This document shows positions 55,704 to 64,000 of a stretch of DNA of 64,000 nucleotides, one piece after another. The DNA lies in contig VTEF01000001.1 of the NCBI GenBank assembly GCA_008180335.1, positions 374,636 to 438,635 on the forward strand. The letters are read 5' to 3'. The notes beneath the pieces are model-generated. The model saw only the letters and a list, made by a program, of their open reading frames with translations. It was not told where the DNA came from and made no database searches. The stretch is from Priestia megaterium. GTDB taxonomy: Bacteria; Bacillota; Bacilli; Bacillales; Bacillaceae_H. Numbering within the stretch: position 1 is the first letter of the stretch; each line of letters starts with the position of its first letter. A program made the translations under genes and the position numbers.

Positions 55704-56762
55704 TTGATTGAAATTGAACAACTAGCAACCGATATTATCCGGGAAGCTTGTGAGGTGCGAAGTTCAGATATTCACATCGTGCCGAGAAAAGCAGATGCTG
55801 TCATTCAATTAAGAGTAGATCAAGATTTGATAGCAAAACAAAAACTCTCAAAAGACATATCTGAACGATTAATTTCTCATTTTAAATTTTTAGGCGGCAT
55901 GGACATTGGTGAAAGAAGAAAACCGCAAAATGGAGCTCTCACAACTACAATTGATGACCTACAAGTAAACCTTCGATTATCTACATTACCTACCTCAAAT
56001 GATGAAAGTCTTGTTATACGATTATTACCCCACACTCATGCTACATCGCTTGAACACCTAGCGCTTTTTAAGCACCACACAAAAAAACTCATTTCCTTAT
56101 TGCAGCATTCTCATGGACTCATTATCTTTACAGGGCCTACAGGGTCAGGGAAAACGACAACATTGTATACGCTTTTGCATGAGGTACAGCATTTGTTAAA
56201 CCGCAATGTGATTACATTAGAAGATCCCATTGAAAAGCCTAGTGAAACGGTTCTTCAAGTACAAGTAAATGAACGTGCTGGTATTACGTATTCAACAGGG
56301 CTAAAAGCTATTTTACGTCACGATCCTGATATTATTATGGTTGGTGAAATCAGAGATGCTGAAACAGCAAAAATTGCGGTTCGAGCAGCTTTAACAGGCC
56401 ATTTAGTATTAAGCACCATGCATACAAAGGATACAAAAGGCTCTCTATATCGTTTATTAGAATTTGGGGTGAGCCTGCAAGAGATGGAACAGACTCTTGT
56501 AGCGGTTGCTGCTCAAAGGCTTGTTGAAATTAAATGTCCAATTTGTGAAGAGAAGTGTCATCCTCTATGCAAGAAGATGCGTCAATATCGACAAGCGAGT
56601 GTGTATGAGCTGCTATACGGCAAGCAATTAAATGCGGTCATGAAAACAGTAAAGGGTGAGGAGTCTTATTATGAGTATGAAACACTTCGAGATGTTATTA
56701 AAAAAGGGATTGCACTAGGCTATCTTTATTCACACTCCTTAGAGGGGTGGGGTTCTTATTAA
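55704..56762 (+). CDS. comGA: Competence pseudopilus ATPase ComGA
   Basis: 352 residues of the type II secretion/PilB ATPase family. It powers the transformation pseudopilus from the cytoplasmic face. It shows FTGPTGSGKTTTLYTLLHE (Walker A), TLEDPIE (Asp box), PDIIMVGEIRDAETA (Walker B), TGHLVLSTMHT (His box), and CPICEEKC near the C-terminus. The first residues form the shortened N-domain of ComGA. The TTG start at 55704 lies behind AAAGGAGAG. Confidence 0.96.
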   Translation: MIEIEQLATDIIREACEVRSSDIHIVPRKADAVIQLRVDQDLIAKQKLSKDISERLISHFKFLGGMDIGERRKPQNGALTTTIDDLQVNLRLSTLPTSNDESLVIRLLPHTHATSLEHLALFKHHTKKLISLLQHSHGLIIFTGPTGSGKTTTLYTLLHEVQHLLNRNVITLEDPIEKPSETVLQVQVNERAGITYSTGLKAILRHDPDIIMVGEIRDAETAKIAVRAALTGHLVLSTMHTKDTKGSLYRLLEFGVSLQEMEQTLVAVAAQRLVEIKCPICEEKCHPLCKKMRQYRQASVYELLYGKQLNAVMKTVKGEESYYEYETLRDVIKKGIALGYLYSHSLEGWGSY

Positions 56763-57789
56763 AAGAAGAAAATGGAGTTTGGAGCAGCAGGCTAAGATGT
56801 TAAAGCAGCTATCAAAATTAATTGAAAAAGGATATACACTTTCGCAAGCATTGTCGTTTTTAGTATTTCAGCTATCTGTTAGACAAAAGAGTGATATTAA
56901 ACAATGCTTAACTGAATTAAGACTGGGAGGATCATTACATGATTCATTAACTCGATTAAATTTTCACCGGGATGTGTTAAGTTATTTATATTTTTCGGAA
57001 CAACATGGAGACCTTCAATTTGCACTAAGGGAAAGCAGCAGAATGATTAAAGAAAAAGTGATGCATAGAAGGAAATTTCAGAAATTAGTCCAATATCCTC
57101 TATTGTTATTACTATTTATTTTGGCTATTTTATTTGTATTAAGCACAGTCTTATTACCACAATTTGAAACACTTTATCTGTCATTTGGACAAAAACAATC
57201 TTTATTTCTTCTGTTTTTTATGGATGCCATGTCTCTTTTTCCTTATGCAATCCCTCTTATATTGATCCTTTTCTCCGCATGTTATGGTATCTACCTCTTT
57301 TATATTAAAAAGTTACCTGCTGTTACCCAAATGAATCTTCTAATAAAAATTCCTATTGTTAAAAAGTTTACACAGCTATTTAACTCTTATTTTTTCTCTA
57401 TTCACATGAGCAATTTATTAAAAGGCGGATTGTCTATTTATGAATGCTTTTTATTGTTTCAAAGACAAAGCCACCATCCTTTTTTTCAAAAAGAAGCTGT
57501 TTATTTTACGGATCAGCTTTCATCCGGGGTGAAGCTTAATCAGATTATATTAAGTAAGCCTTATTACCAAAAAGACTTAGCTGATATTATCATACACGGC
57601 CAGAAAAATGGAGATCTTTCACAAGAGCTATATGATTATAGCTTATTTATGATTGAACATATGGAGGCATTAATATTTCGAGTTCTTAAATACGTTCAGC
57701 CAATTACTTTTCTTTTTATTGGAATCGTCATTTTATTAATGTATATGTCTGTAATGGTTCCGATGCTTGAAATTATGTCAAACTTGTAG
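56758..57789 (+). CDS. comGB: Competence pseudopilus membrane platform protein ComGB
   Basis: About 343 residues, GspF/PilC family, with two T2SSF repeats and three helices (VQYPLLLLLFILAILFVLST; LFPYAIPLILILFSACYGIY; PITFLFIGIVILLMYMSVMV). The usual ORF call would begin at TTG 56779. However, the residues just upstream (IKRRKWS) match the basic start of B. subtilis ComGB, and ATT at 56758 lies after AGAGGGGTGGGG and overlaps the comGA stop. An ATT start is therefore suspected; TTG 56779 is the conservative alternative. Confidence 0.88.
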   Translation: MKRRKWSLEQQAKMLKQLSKLIEKGYTLSQALSFLVFQLSVRQKSDIKQCLTELRLGGSLHDSLTRLNFHRDVLSYLYFSEQHGDLQFALRESSRMIKEKVMHRRKFQKLVQYPLLLLLFILAILFVLSTVLLPQFETLYLSFGQKQSLFLLFFMDAMSLFPYAIPLILILFSACYGIYLFYIKKLPAVTQMNLLIKIPIVKKFTQLFNSYFFSIHMSNLLKGGLSIYECFLLFQRQSHHPFFQKEAVYFTDQLSSGVKLNQIILSKPYYQKDLADIIIHGQKNGDLSQELYDYSLFMIEHMEALIFRVLKYVQPITFLFIGIVILLMYMSVMVPMLEIMSNL

Positions 57790-57803
57790 AGGAGAAGAAA
57801 TCA

Positions 57804-58115
57804 ATGATAAAAGCAGAAGAAGGTTTTACATTAATTGAAATGTTAATTGTGATGCTTGTTATTACAGTTTTGTTGCTTATTATGGTTCCGAATGTGTTAA
57901 AGCATAATACCGTTATTAATAATAAAGGCTGTTCAGCGCTAGTAAAAACTGTTGAAGCGCAGGTTCAAGTATATGAAATTGAAAAAGGAAAGAAGCCAAC
58001 TTTGCAACAGCTCGAGTCAGAAGGGTACTTGAAAGAAGGAACCACTTGCCCGAATGGTGATGTGATTGAAATACAAAGCGATGGACAGGTAATAGCCAGT
58101 GGCTCGAGCTCATAA
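57804..58115 (+). CDS. comGC: Major pseudopilin ComGC
   Basis: A 103-residue type IV-like prepilin. Prepilin peptidase would cut between E and G in AEEG-FTLIEMLIVM, leaving N-methyl-Phe. A hydrophobic helix follows. The C-terminal head has two cysteines (C43 and the one in TTCPNG) that could form an intramolecular disulfide. The ATG lies behind GAGGAG. It overlaps comGD by 17 bases. Confidence 0.95.
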   Translation: MIKAEEGFTLIEMLIVMLVITVLLLIMVPNVLKHNTVINNKGCSALVKTVEAQVQVYEIEKGKKPTLQQLESEGYLKEGTTCPNGDVIEIQSDGQVIASGSSS

Positions 58116-58542
58116 AAAGCAACATGGTTTTACTGTATTGGAGATGTTAGTTGTTTTATTTATTGTTCAAATTATTGCTTTTTCAGTTATCGTCAATTTG
58201 AGACCATTAATGGATTATTACCGAATGACCACTTTCTTAAGGCAACTCCAAGTCGATACATTTTATGTTCAACAAGTAGCTATGACCAACGAAGTGCCGG
58301 TCAAGATTGTGTTTCATCCAGAACAATCTGAATATGTCATATTACGCTTAGGTAAGACGCTATCGAAAAGAAAATATGATGATGGGTTAACGATCTTATT
58401 TGGAAGTGGTCTAACCTCTATTCAATATAATGAAAAAGGAAACATCTCACAGCCAAAAAGTATGTTTATAAGTAATAGTAAAGTGACGTACAAAGTGACA
58501 TTTCAAATCGGCAGAGGAAGATTCTATGTGCAAGAACTGTAG
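58099..58542 (+). CDS. comGD: Minor pseudopilin ComGD
   Basis: 147 residues with the prepilin motif QHG-FTVLEMLVVLFIVQII (cleavage after G). The GTG start is inside comGC and its ribosome site is weak, so translation is probably coupled. The length matches the ComGD family. It is a minor component of the pseudopilus. Confidence 0.9.
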   Translation: MARAHKKQHGFTVLEMLVVLFIVQIIAFSVIVNLRPLMDYYRMTTFLRQLQVDTFYVQQVAMTNEVPVKIVFHPEQSEYVILRLGKTLSKRKYDDGLTILFGSGLTSIQYNEKGNISQPKSMFISNSKVTYKVTFQIGRGRFYVQEL

Positions 58543-58870
58543 AGATGAAAATGGGTATACGCTGCTTGAAATGCTGGTTGCTTTTAGCTTATTACTAATA
58601 CTCGTAGGAACCATCATCCCTCTTTATATTCAAATGAAACAAGAAGAGAAAAATCAGGAATTTTCATATGAAGCTACGGCATTGTTGCATGAAAAAATAC
58701 TTCAATATAAGTACGATGAAATTTCGGATGAAAATCACGAATTGAAAGTACGGAATGTTTTTTATCAAATTTCATCTAAAAGCTACGGGGCGTCAGGTCG
58801 AGAGTGGTGCGTTCGCTGGCAAAATATCAATAGAAATTGGCGAGAAAGGTGCGATGTAATTATTAAATGA
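58526..58870 (+). CDS. comGE: Minor pseudopilin ComGE
   Basis: 114 residues with ENG-YTLLEMLVAFSLLLIL, a prepilin motif with tyrosine in place of phenylalanine. Four cysteines are scattered (two near the N-terminus). The ATG at 58526 lies behind AGAGGAAG, inside comGD. The order and size support ComGE. Confidence 0.85.
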   Translation: MCKNCRDENGYTLLEMLVAFSLLLILVGTIIPLYIQMKQEEKNQEFSYEATALLHEKILQYKYDEISDENHELKVRNVFYQISSKSYGASGREWCVRWQNINRNWRERCDVIIK

Positions 58871-59295
58871 AGAATGAAAAAGGCTTTACGTTACTTGAAA
58901 TGCTCATTAGTTTTTGTTTATTTTTAATGATTATTTCGTTCATACCAATACTAGTTCCAGTCATGAAACAAGTATATAATCCTCCTAGTATAATGAATGA
59001 GATGGAATGGGAGATTTTTATGAACCAGTTGTCAAAAGAGTATCGTCAAGCAAAGCATGTAACCGTTCAAGGTTCTACTTTAACGCTGAGTATGCATGAT
59101 GAGAGAGCAGTCGTATATGAGCAGTTCGAAAACAAAATTAGACGGCGTGTAAATAGCAGTGGACATGAAGTAGTATTACAGTATGTCAAAAAGGTGTATT
59201 ATAAAAAGAAAAATCACCAGCTAAATGTTCAAGTGATAAACGAGCAAAATCAAACTCGTCAACAAACAATCACTAATTTTTTAGCGTATGAATAA
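58867..59295 (+). CDS. comGF: Minor pseudopilin ComGF
   Basis: 142 residues with the prepilin motif EKG-FTLLEMLISFCLFLMI. The C-terminal part (KIRRRVNSSGHEVVLQYVKK) fits the ComGF family. Its ATG overlaps the comGE stop (ATGA), so the two are coupled. Confidence 0.9.
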   Translation: MKNEKGFTLLEMLISFCLFLMIISFIPILVPVMKQVYNPPSIMNEMEWEIFMNQLSKEYRQAKHVTVQGSTLTLSMHDERAVVYEQFENKIRRRVNSSGHEVVLQYVKKVYYKKKNHQLNVQVINEQNQTRQQTITNFLAYE

Positions 59296-59677
59296 TCAAA
59301 TGATGAAAAATGAAAGAGGATTCGTGTTACCACTTGTTCTTGCTTTTAGTGCACTGTTCTTATTTTTGCTGTCCCAACAAATTGCTTATTATGTGACAAA
59401 AAGTAATTTTTACCATGAGGCAGAAGAGCGTTACCAGCTAGATCACTTATTGGAAAATGCCGTTTTACATCTGCAATCGCATGTCAGAAAAGAAGGTTCT
59501 TTTGAAGAAGAGCTCTCACTTTCATTCCCTTCAGGAACGATTTTATATAAAGTCGTGGAACAATCTGACGGAGTTATTGTTGTCAACATTACTTGCCAAA
59601 CACAACGTGGAAGTAAATTGACAAATACTGCTCATGTTCAGCTGAATGATGGACAGGTTATTCAATGGATCGATTAA
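59288..59677 (+). CDS. comGG: Minor pseudopilin-like protein ComGG
   Basis: 129 residues with an N-terminal helix (FVLPLVLAFSALFLFLLSQQ) after ERG. It is the last gene of the comG operon. It overlaps comGF by eight bases. It lacks a classical prepilin glutamate, as is typical for ComGG. Confidence 0.85.
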   Translation: MNNQMMKNERGFVLPLVLAFSALFLFLLSQQIAYYVTKSNFYHEAEERYQLDHLLENAVLHLQSHVRKEGSFEEELSLSFPSGTILYKVVEQSDGVIVVNITCQTQRGSKLTNTAHVQLNDGQVIQWID

Positions 59678-59742
59678 TTGTTATATACAAGTGATTAATT
59701 CAAAATGACGTCGGATATAATAGTGCTGAGGAGATGGTCATA

Positions 59743-59928
59743 ATGAAAACGAATGATTATGTTAAATATGTCACTCAGCAACTGGTACAGTACATGGACC
59801 AGCCAAAAGAACAAAGGAGAACGCAAAGAATTAAAAAAAAAGAAGCAAGATCATCATTTTCTAATCGATGGTTTGGGATGATTCCGCTGTCTTTTATGAT
59901 GTGGTATCGGAAAACGAAAAAAAGGTGA
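59743..59928 (+). CDS. yqzE: YqzE family protein
   Basis: 61 residues starting MKTNDYVKYVTQQLVQYMDQ, with a very basic middle (RRTQRIKKKEARS) and FGMIPLSFMMWYRKTKKR at the end. It matches YqzE, the conserved gene after comG in Bacillus. The ATG at 59743 is nine bases after GAGGAG; ATG 59734 overlaps that site. It may be part of the competence transcript. Confidence 0.83.
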   Translation: MKTNDYVKYVTQQLVQYMDQPKEQRRTQRIKKKEARSSFSNRWFGMIPLSFMMWYRKTKKR

Positions 59929-59957
59929 AAAAGCAGATAAGCTTTTCACCTTTTTTA
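59917..59957. terminator. Bidirectional terminator between yqzE and yqhG
   Basis: AAAAAAAGGTGAAAAAGC pairs with GCTTTTCACCTTTTTT with one bulged A. It overlaps the last codons of yqzE. Confidence 0.85.
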
Positions 59958-59985
59958 TTTTAAAGAATGAAAGAAAGCTTTATAT

Positions 59986-60813
59986 TTACGCAAATTTTCT
60001 CGTGTGTAAGAAGTCTTTTTGCATCGTAGATTCTGATAAGTAAAATAATCCACCATTAATAACGTTTACTGAAATTGTAGGTTCATACAATTCTTGCAAA
60101 GCAAGCTTTTCAGTTGTGTAACTTTCTGGTAACTCTTCGGCTGTTTCATAAAAATGATCTAATAAAGCCAAATCTTCATACCAACGTTCATGTGCTTTTT
60201 CTGCCCAATCTAATGGTTGGCTTTCAATATGTTGTTTTATATAAGAAATTAACCGAAAGATTCCACTTTTTGGTTTTACAAGTGGAGACAGTGTAAAGCA
60301 ATAGTCAGGTATTTTCGGTGAGAGCTTTTGCTTAACCATAATTGGCTGAAATTCTTCAACAATTCTGCCATTGATCAAATTCAAACCAAGAGAAAGAAGT
60401 TCATCTTTTTTACGATCACATTTATATGAAACTTTGACATTTAACCCTAACCACGGATGTAGGGGTTGATGATTAGTTGTTTGAGAAGCGACTTGTTCGT
60501 ATAAGTGAATAAACCCACCAAACTTTTGAGTAGATGCAAATATTTGATGTAACCTCGGAGAGCCAAAATGAATTCGCTCACCTTGTAAGGAGGAATCATC
60601 AAATGCTGGATCCGTAATAAATGTTAAAGAAGCAGGAGCAGGTTTCCCGCCTGTTTTTTCAATATAGTGCCAATAAAAGGGGCGATTCATTAGCTCTTTA
60701 TCTAAATCAATCGTTAATTGCACGGTCATGTAAGAAGGAGTTTCAGTTACAATCGTGCAATTATTAGCTAAAAAATATTGTTTCAGAAATTGGTGAATGT
60801 CAGTTTGCTGCAT
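59986..60813 (-). CDS. yqhG: YqhG family protein
   Basis: 275 residues starting MQQTDIHQFLKQYFLANNCT, with GERIHFGSPRLHQIF and HPWLGLNVKVSYKCDRKKDE. It matches the YqhG family, always found next to the SNF2 protein YqhH. It is soluble and of unknown function. ATG 60813 is preferred to GTG 60825, which lies in the AGGACC ribosome site. The start lies inside the 3' end of yqhH, so the two are coupled. Confidence 0.86.
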   Translation of the reverse strand: MQQTDIHQFLKQYFLANNCTIVTETPSYMTVQLTIDLDKELMNRPFYWHYIEKTGGKPAPASLTFITDPAFDDSSLQGERIHFGSPRLHQIFASTQKFGGFIHLYEQVASQTTNHQPLHPWLGLNVKVSYKCDRKKDELLSLGLNLINGRIVEEFQPIMVKQKLSPKIPDYCFTLSPLVKPKSGIFRLISYIKQHIESQPLDWAEKAHERWYEDLALLDHFYETAEELPESYTTEKLALQELYEPTISVNVINGGLFYLSESTMQKDFLHTRKFA

Positions 60814-62482
60814 GTTGGTCCTCACTTTCTAATGATGGCTCTTCATATTGGATAATGGATGTTAAGTTTTCCATCTTAATTTTCATTTCTCCTTCACTGC
60901 GAGAATGAAGCAAAATGTCTTGAATATGCTCTTCAATATTATTCAAATCTAGCTTCGTTAAAATCTCATCTAACTCTCCTACAACGCGTTCAAAAAGATG
61001 AATTTTTTCATAAAGTAATTTTAAAATATGTTCTTCAACCGTATTTTGAATCGCTAAATTATAGATATGAACGTCATGTTGTTGGCCGAGTCGATGCACG
61101 CGTCCAATTCGTTGTTCAAGCCGCATCGGATTCCAAGGCAAGTCATAATTAATAATGTGATGACAAAACTGGAGGTTAATCCCTTCACCACCTGCTTCGG
61201 TAGCAATAAAGACTTGGGCATGGCTTTCAAATAATTGTTTCATCCAATCTTTTTTTCCTCGTTTAAAACCGCCTCGGAATGGAACCGACGTAATTCCGTG
61301 CTGTTTTAAGTACCATTGCAAATAAAGCTGTGTTGCTCGATACTCTGTAAAGATAATGACTTTGTCATTAATTTGTTGAACAAGCTCTAACACTTTTTCA
61401 GCTTTTGCATTTTGCGGAATGGTTTGAAGCTTTGCGAGCAAAGGTTTAATCATCTGTTCAGATATGACACTGTTTTCATTTTCTTGACGTTCAAGCATAT
61501 TTTTTAATGTCATAAATACAGCTTCTCTGCTGCTACAGGCTTCTCGTTGCAATGTTAAAATAGCGAACGAGCTCGTTGGATTGATATGGTTGTGTTTAAA
61601 AGATGTAATCTCTTCATATAATTGCCGCTCTTCAGGCGAAAACTCAACGGGAATCGTTTGGACAATGCGTTTGGTCCATTCAATTCCTGTATCATGGCGG
61701 CGGTTTCTGATCATTACTTTATTTACAAGTTCTTTTAAATGCTCATCATTTTGTAACGATCTTTTTTTCGCTACAAATAATTCTTCGAAATAAGCTTTAT
61801 TGCCAAGGTGCCCTGGCTTTAATAGCGATACAAGGTTAAAGATTTCTTCAATGCGATTTTGAATAGGCGTAGCAGTCAGCAACAAGCAAAATTTTTTCTT
61901 TAAACTTTGTGCAAATTCATAGTTTTTTGTTTTATTGTTTTTAAGTTTATGAGCTTCATCAATAATAACGAGGTCATAATCTTGTTCTAACACAATTTCT
62001 CGATGAGGCGATCTCTTTGCAGTATCAATGGAAGAAACAACTACATCGCATTGTTCCCATACATAGGATTTTCGCTGCGGAACAGCCGGAATATAAAATT
62101 TTTGGTTTAATTCCATTGTCCATTGGGATACAAGGGAAGCTGGCACAAGAATTAAGACTTTTTTTACAAGCCCTCGAATCATGTATTCTTTTAAAATTAA
62201 GCCTGCTTCAATCGTTTTTCCTAGCCCCACCTCATCTGCTAAAATGGCTTTTCCATTCATTTCTTCAACGACTTGTTTTGCGACTTCTAATTGATGCGGC
62301 AAAGGTGTTAAATCGGCTAAATAGTGAGGAGTTTGCAAACCTTCAAATTCTGATATAAGCGTTTTCTCTTCAATTTCATAAGCAAGCTTATACAGTTCCC
62401 AATCAGACCAGGCTCCATCTTGCTCAAGTTTATCTAAAAAGGTAGACTCCCATGTTTCGTCAATGTTCATCTTTACTTTCAT
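60800..62482 (-). CDS. yqhH: SNF2-family DNA/RNA helicase-like ATPase YqhH
   Basis: A 560-residue SNF2/SWI2 protein. It has LADEVGLGKTIEAGLIL (motif I), ILVPASLVSQW (Ia), VIIDEAHKLKN (II), LLLTATPIQN (III), IFTEYRATQ (IV), ATEAGGEGINLQF (V) and QRIGRVHRLGQ (VI). No additional SWIM or zinc domain is visible, so it is a short form like RapA/HepA-like proteins. The ATG lies behind AAAGGAGC on the minus strand. It diverges from the glycine riboswitch. Confidence 0.92.
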   Translation of the reverse strand: MKVKMNIDETWESTFLDKLEQDGAWSDWELYKLAYEIEEKTLISEFEGLQTPHYLADLTPLPHQLEVAKQVVEEMNGKAILADEVGLGKTIEAGLILKEYMIRGLVKKVLILVPASLVSQWTMELNQKFYIPAVPQRKSYVWEQCDVVVSSIDTAKRSPHREIVLEQDYDLVIIDEAHKLKNNKTKNYEFAQSLKKKFCLLLTATPIQNRIEEIFNLVSLLKPGHLGNKAYFEELFVAKKRSLQNDEHLKELVNKVMIRNRRHDTGIEWTKRIVQTIPVEFSPEERQLYEEITSFKHNHINPTSSFAILTLQREACSSREAVFMTLKNMLERQENENSVISEQMIKPLLAKLQTIPQNAKAEKVLELVQQINDKVIIFTEYRATQLYLQWYLKQHGITSVPFRGGFKRGKKDWMKQLFESHAQVFIATEAGGEGINLQFCHHIINYDLPWNPMRLEQRIGRVHRLGQQHDVHIYNLAIQNTVEEHILKLLYEKIHLFERVVGELDEILTKLDLNNIEEHIQDILLHSRSEGEMKIKMENLTSIIQYEEPSLESEDQHAAN

Positions 62483-62678
62483 TATAAATATGCTCCTTTC
62501 TTAAAAGTTTTTATTGAACTACTGCACAGAATCATGTAGGATGAAAATGTAATTTAGAAAATTTGAAATAGAGAATAGATTATAACTTTGTTGACTATTT
62601 CGTTAATAAAGATAGATGTATTATAGTTTTTTAGTAGTATGCCCATATTTATGAACTTTATAGAGGCGAATGACGACA

Positions 62679-62852
62679 AGGGGAGAGACTACTTCAATGT
62701 AGCGCCGAAGGAGCAAGCGATAAAATGTGAATCTCTCAGGCAAAAAGACTCTTGTTTGACGCAGCTCTGGAGAGTGTCTATACATATAGACCACCCACGA
62801 GGCAACCCTATTAGACGGTGAATAGGTAAACTTTCAGGTGAAAAGGACAGAG
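62679..62852 (+). promoter_or_regulatory. Tandem glycine riboswitch
   Basis: Aptamer I shows the conserved GCGCCGAAGGAGCAAGCG and AATCTCTCAGGCAAAAAGAC pieces, and ends in GCTCTGGAGAGTG. Aptamer II starts near 62781 and includes GAGGCAACCC and TTTCAGGTGAAAAGGACAG. Its 3' end, GGACAGAG, is also the 5' arm of the terminator. Glycine binding should therefore block termination and turn on the downstream glycine-cleavage genes. Confidence 0.93.
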
Positions 62853-62891
62853 ACTTCCTACTAGCATGTAGGTAGCACTCTGTCCTTTTTT
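62845..62891 (+). terminator. Expression-platform terminator of the glycine riboswitch
   Basis: GGACAGAG (62845-62852) pairs with CTCTGTCC (62878-62885). A second internal stem (CCTAC with GTAGG) extends it, and T6 follows. Confidence 0.9.
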
Positions 62892-62967
62892 ATGTGCAAA
62901 AGCAGATACAAACGTCAGTGTTCCCCACACTGAACAAAGCAAATCGGATTAAGAGGAGGTCTTCTAA

Positions 62968-64000
62968 ATGACTGATTTAAACAAAACACCGCTTTACGAT
63001 ACGTATAAACAATACGGTGGAAAGATTATTGATTTTGGTGGCTGGGCCCTTCCTGTACAGTTTTCTTCTATTAAAGAAGAGCATGAAGCAGTTCGTACAA
63101 AAGCAGGTCTTTTTGACGTTTCTCATATGGGAGAAATGGATGTGAAAGGTTCAGGTAGTTTAGCATTTTTACAAAAAGTAATGACGAACGATGTTTCTTT
63201 ATTAACAGATGGAAAAGCTCAATATACAGCGATGTGTTATGAAGATGGTGGAACTGTAGATGACCTGTTAATTTATAAAAAAGCTGAGAATGATTATTTA
63301 TTGGTAGTGAATGCTGCGAATATTGAAAAAGATTTTGATTGGTTAGCTGCTCATCAATTCGGTGATGTAGAATTAATCAATCGTTCCAATGACATTGCTC
63401 AACTCGCTTTACAAGGTCCATTATCGCAAAGAGTTTTACAGCCGTTAACGTCAGAAAATTTAGAAGGTATTAAGCCATTTACATTTAAGGACGGTGTAAC
63501 AGTGGCAGGTGTTCGTGTACTTGTTTCACGGACGGGTTATACGGGTGAAGATGGATTTGAAATTTATTGTGATGCTAAAGACGTGGTGACCGTGTGGGAG
63601 AAAATTTTAGAAAATAATGATGTTATTCCTTGTGGACTTGGTGCTCGAGATACGCTCCGTTTTGAAGCAACACTAGCATTGTATGGACAAGAACTATCTA
63701 AAACGATTACTCCGATTGAAGCGCGCATTGGATTTGCAGTTAAAACAAACAAAGATGATTTTATTGGCAAAGAGGTATTAAAAGTACAGCGTGAAAATGG
63801 GCCTTCTCGCAAATTAGTTGGCATTGAAATGATAGATAAAGGGATTCCAAGACACGGATATGAAGTGTTTAAAGCAGAAGAACAAATTGGTTTTGTAACA
63901 ACAGGTACACAATCACCAACATTAAAGAAAAATATTGGGCTAGCACTTCTTCAAGCAGAGTATGCAGAAGTTGGCACAGAAGTTGACGTGCAAATCCGTC
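62968..64000 (+). CDS. gcvT: Glycine cleavage system T protein (aminomethyltransferase), 3'-truncated by the window edge
   Basis: 344 of about 365 residues are present. GcvT moves the methylene group from H-protein-bound aminomethyl-lipoate to tetrahydrofolate, releasing ammonia. It starts [20 protein letters not shown], with [14 protein letters not shown], the folate-binding [10 protein letters not shown], and [20 protein letters not shown]. The ATG at 62968 follows AAGAGGAGG. It is the first gene under the glycine riboswitch; gcvPA and gcvPB are expected beyond the edge. Confidence 0.97.
   Translation, partial: MTDLNKTPLYDTYKQYGGKIIDFGGWALPVQFSSIKEEHEAVRTKAGLFDVSHMGEMDVKGSGSLAFLQKVMTNDVSLLTDGKAQYTAMCYEDGGTVDDLLIYKKAENDYLLVVNAANIEKDFDWLAAHQFGDVELINRSNDIAQLALQGPLSQRVLQPLTSENLEGIKPFTFKDGVTVAGVRVLVSRTGYTGEDGFEIYCDAKDVVTVWEKILENNDVIPCGLGARDTLRFEATLALYGQELSKTITPIEARIGFAVKTNKDDFIGKEVLKVQRENGPSRKLVGIEMIDKGIPRHGYEVFKAEEQIGFVTTGTQSPTLKKNIGLALLQAEYAEVGTEVDVQIR

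Noticed and set aside
62591-62624. TTGACT plus TATTAT before the glycine riboswitch as a promoter
   Set aside because: The spacer is 22 bp, too long for a sigma-A promoter; the true promoter was not identified.
62639-62821. 60-codon ORF on the plus strand
   Set aside because: It runs through the first aptamer of the glycine riboswitch, whose conserved bases explain the sequence better.

Overview
The window is an AT-rich chromosomal segment of an endospore-former-type member of the Bacillaceae. Gene order follows the Bacillus subtilis era-to-gcvT region closely (era, recO, ccpN, ppsR, dnaG, sigA, cccA, trmK, yqfO, ispH, yqfQ, cshB, nfo, yqfT, zur, yqfW, yqfX, ispG, yqfZ, yqgB, yqgC, sodA, yqgE, pbpA, pst, yqzCD, rpmG, yqgN, gluP, yqgQ, glcK, ltaS, yqgT-yqgY, comG, yqzE, yqhG, yqhH, gcvT). 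No phage, IS element or CRISPR array was seen. The species is inferred only to this level.

Layout. 1-7.8 kb: ribosome assembly (era), repair (recO), gluconeogenesis control (ccpN, ppsR), and the dnaG-sigA replication/transcription pair. The glycyl-tRNA synthetase genes found between recO and ccpN in B. subtilis are absent. 7.8-15.7 kb: a membrane protein, cytochrome c550, tRNA methyltransferase, ispH, an RNA helicase and endonuclease IV. 16.2-18.3 kb: a zinc uptake operon (ABC ATPase, permease, Zur-type repressor) with a promoter and a candidate operator. 18.3-27.7 kb: small conserved genes, ispG, an efflux pump, a chemoreceptor and a Na/Pi cotransporter. 27.77-28.2 kb: five tRNA genes, including two identical tRNA-Asn copies. 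28.4-37.5 kb: sodA, pbpA and a pstSCAB-phoU phosphate operon behind four 11-bp-spaced PhoP-type repeats.

38.7-44.4 kb is the most distinctive part. It holds a DUF4912 protein, a fusion of a degenerate GH57-like domain with a GT4 glycosyltransferase, a sugar-phosphate nucleotidyltransferase whose phosphomannomutase-like C-terminal half has decayed into the following non-coding gap, and an unrecognised protein. Together they look like a polysaccharide-synthesis module that is partly eroded.

44.4-55.3 kb returns to the standard order: L33, 5-FTHF cyclo-ligase, DUF92, rhomboid protease, glucokinase, lipoteichoic acid synthase, a murein peptidase and several small membrane proteins. 55.7-59.7 kb is the complete comGA-comGG competence pseudopilus operon. 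The window ends with yqhG and yqhH on the minus strand, a tandem glycine riboswitch, and gcvT running off the edge.

Other points of interest: a candidate small RNA between the membrane-protein gene and cccA, an L33 protein that has lost its zinc ribbon, a possible ATT start for comGB, and a decayed minus-strand ORF upstream of comGA.
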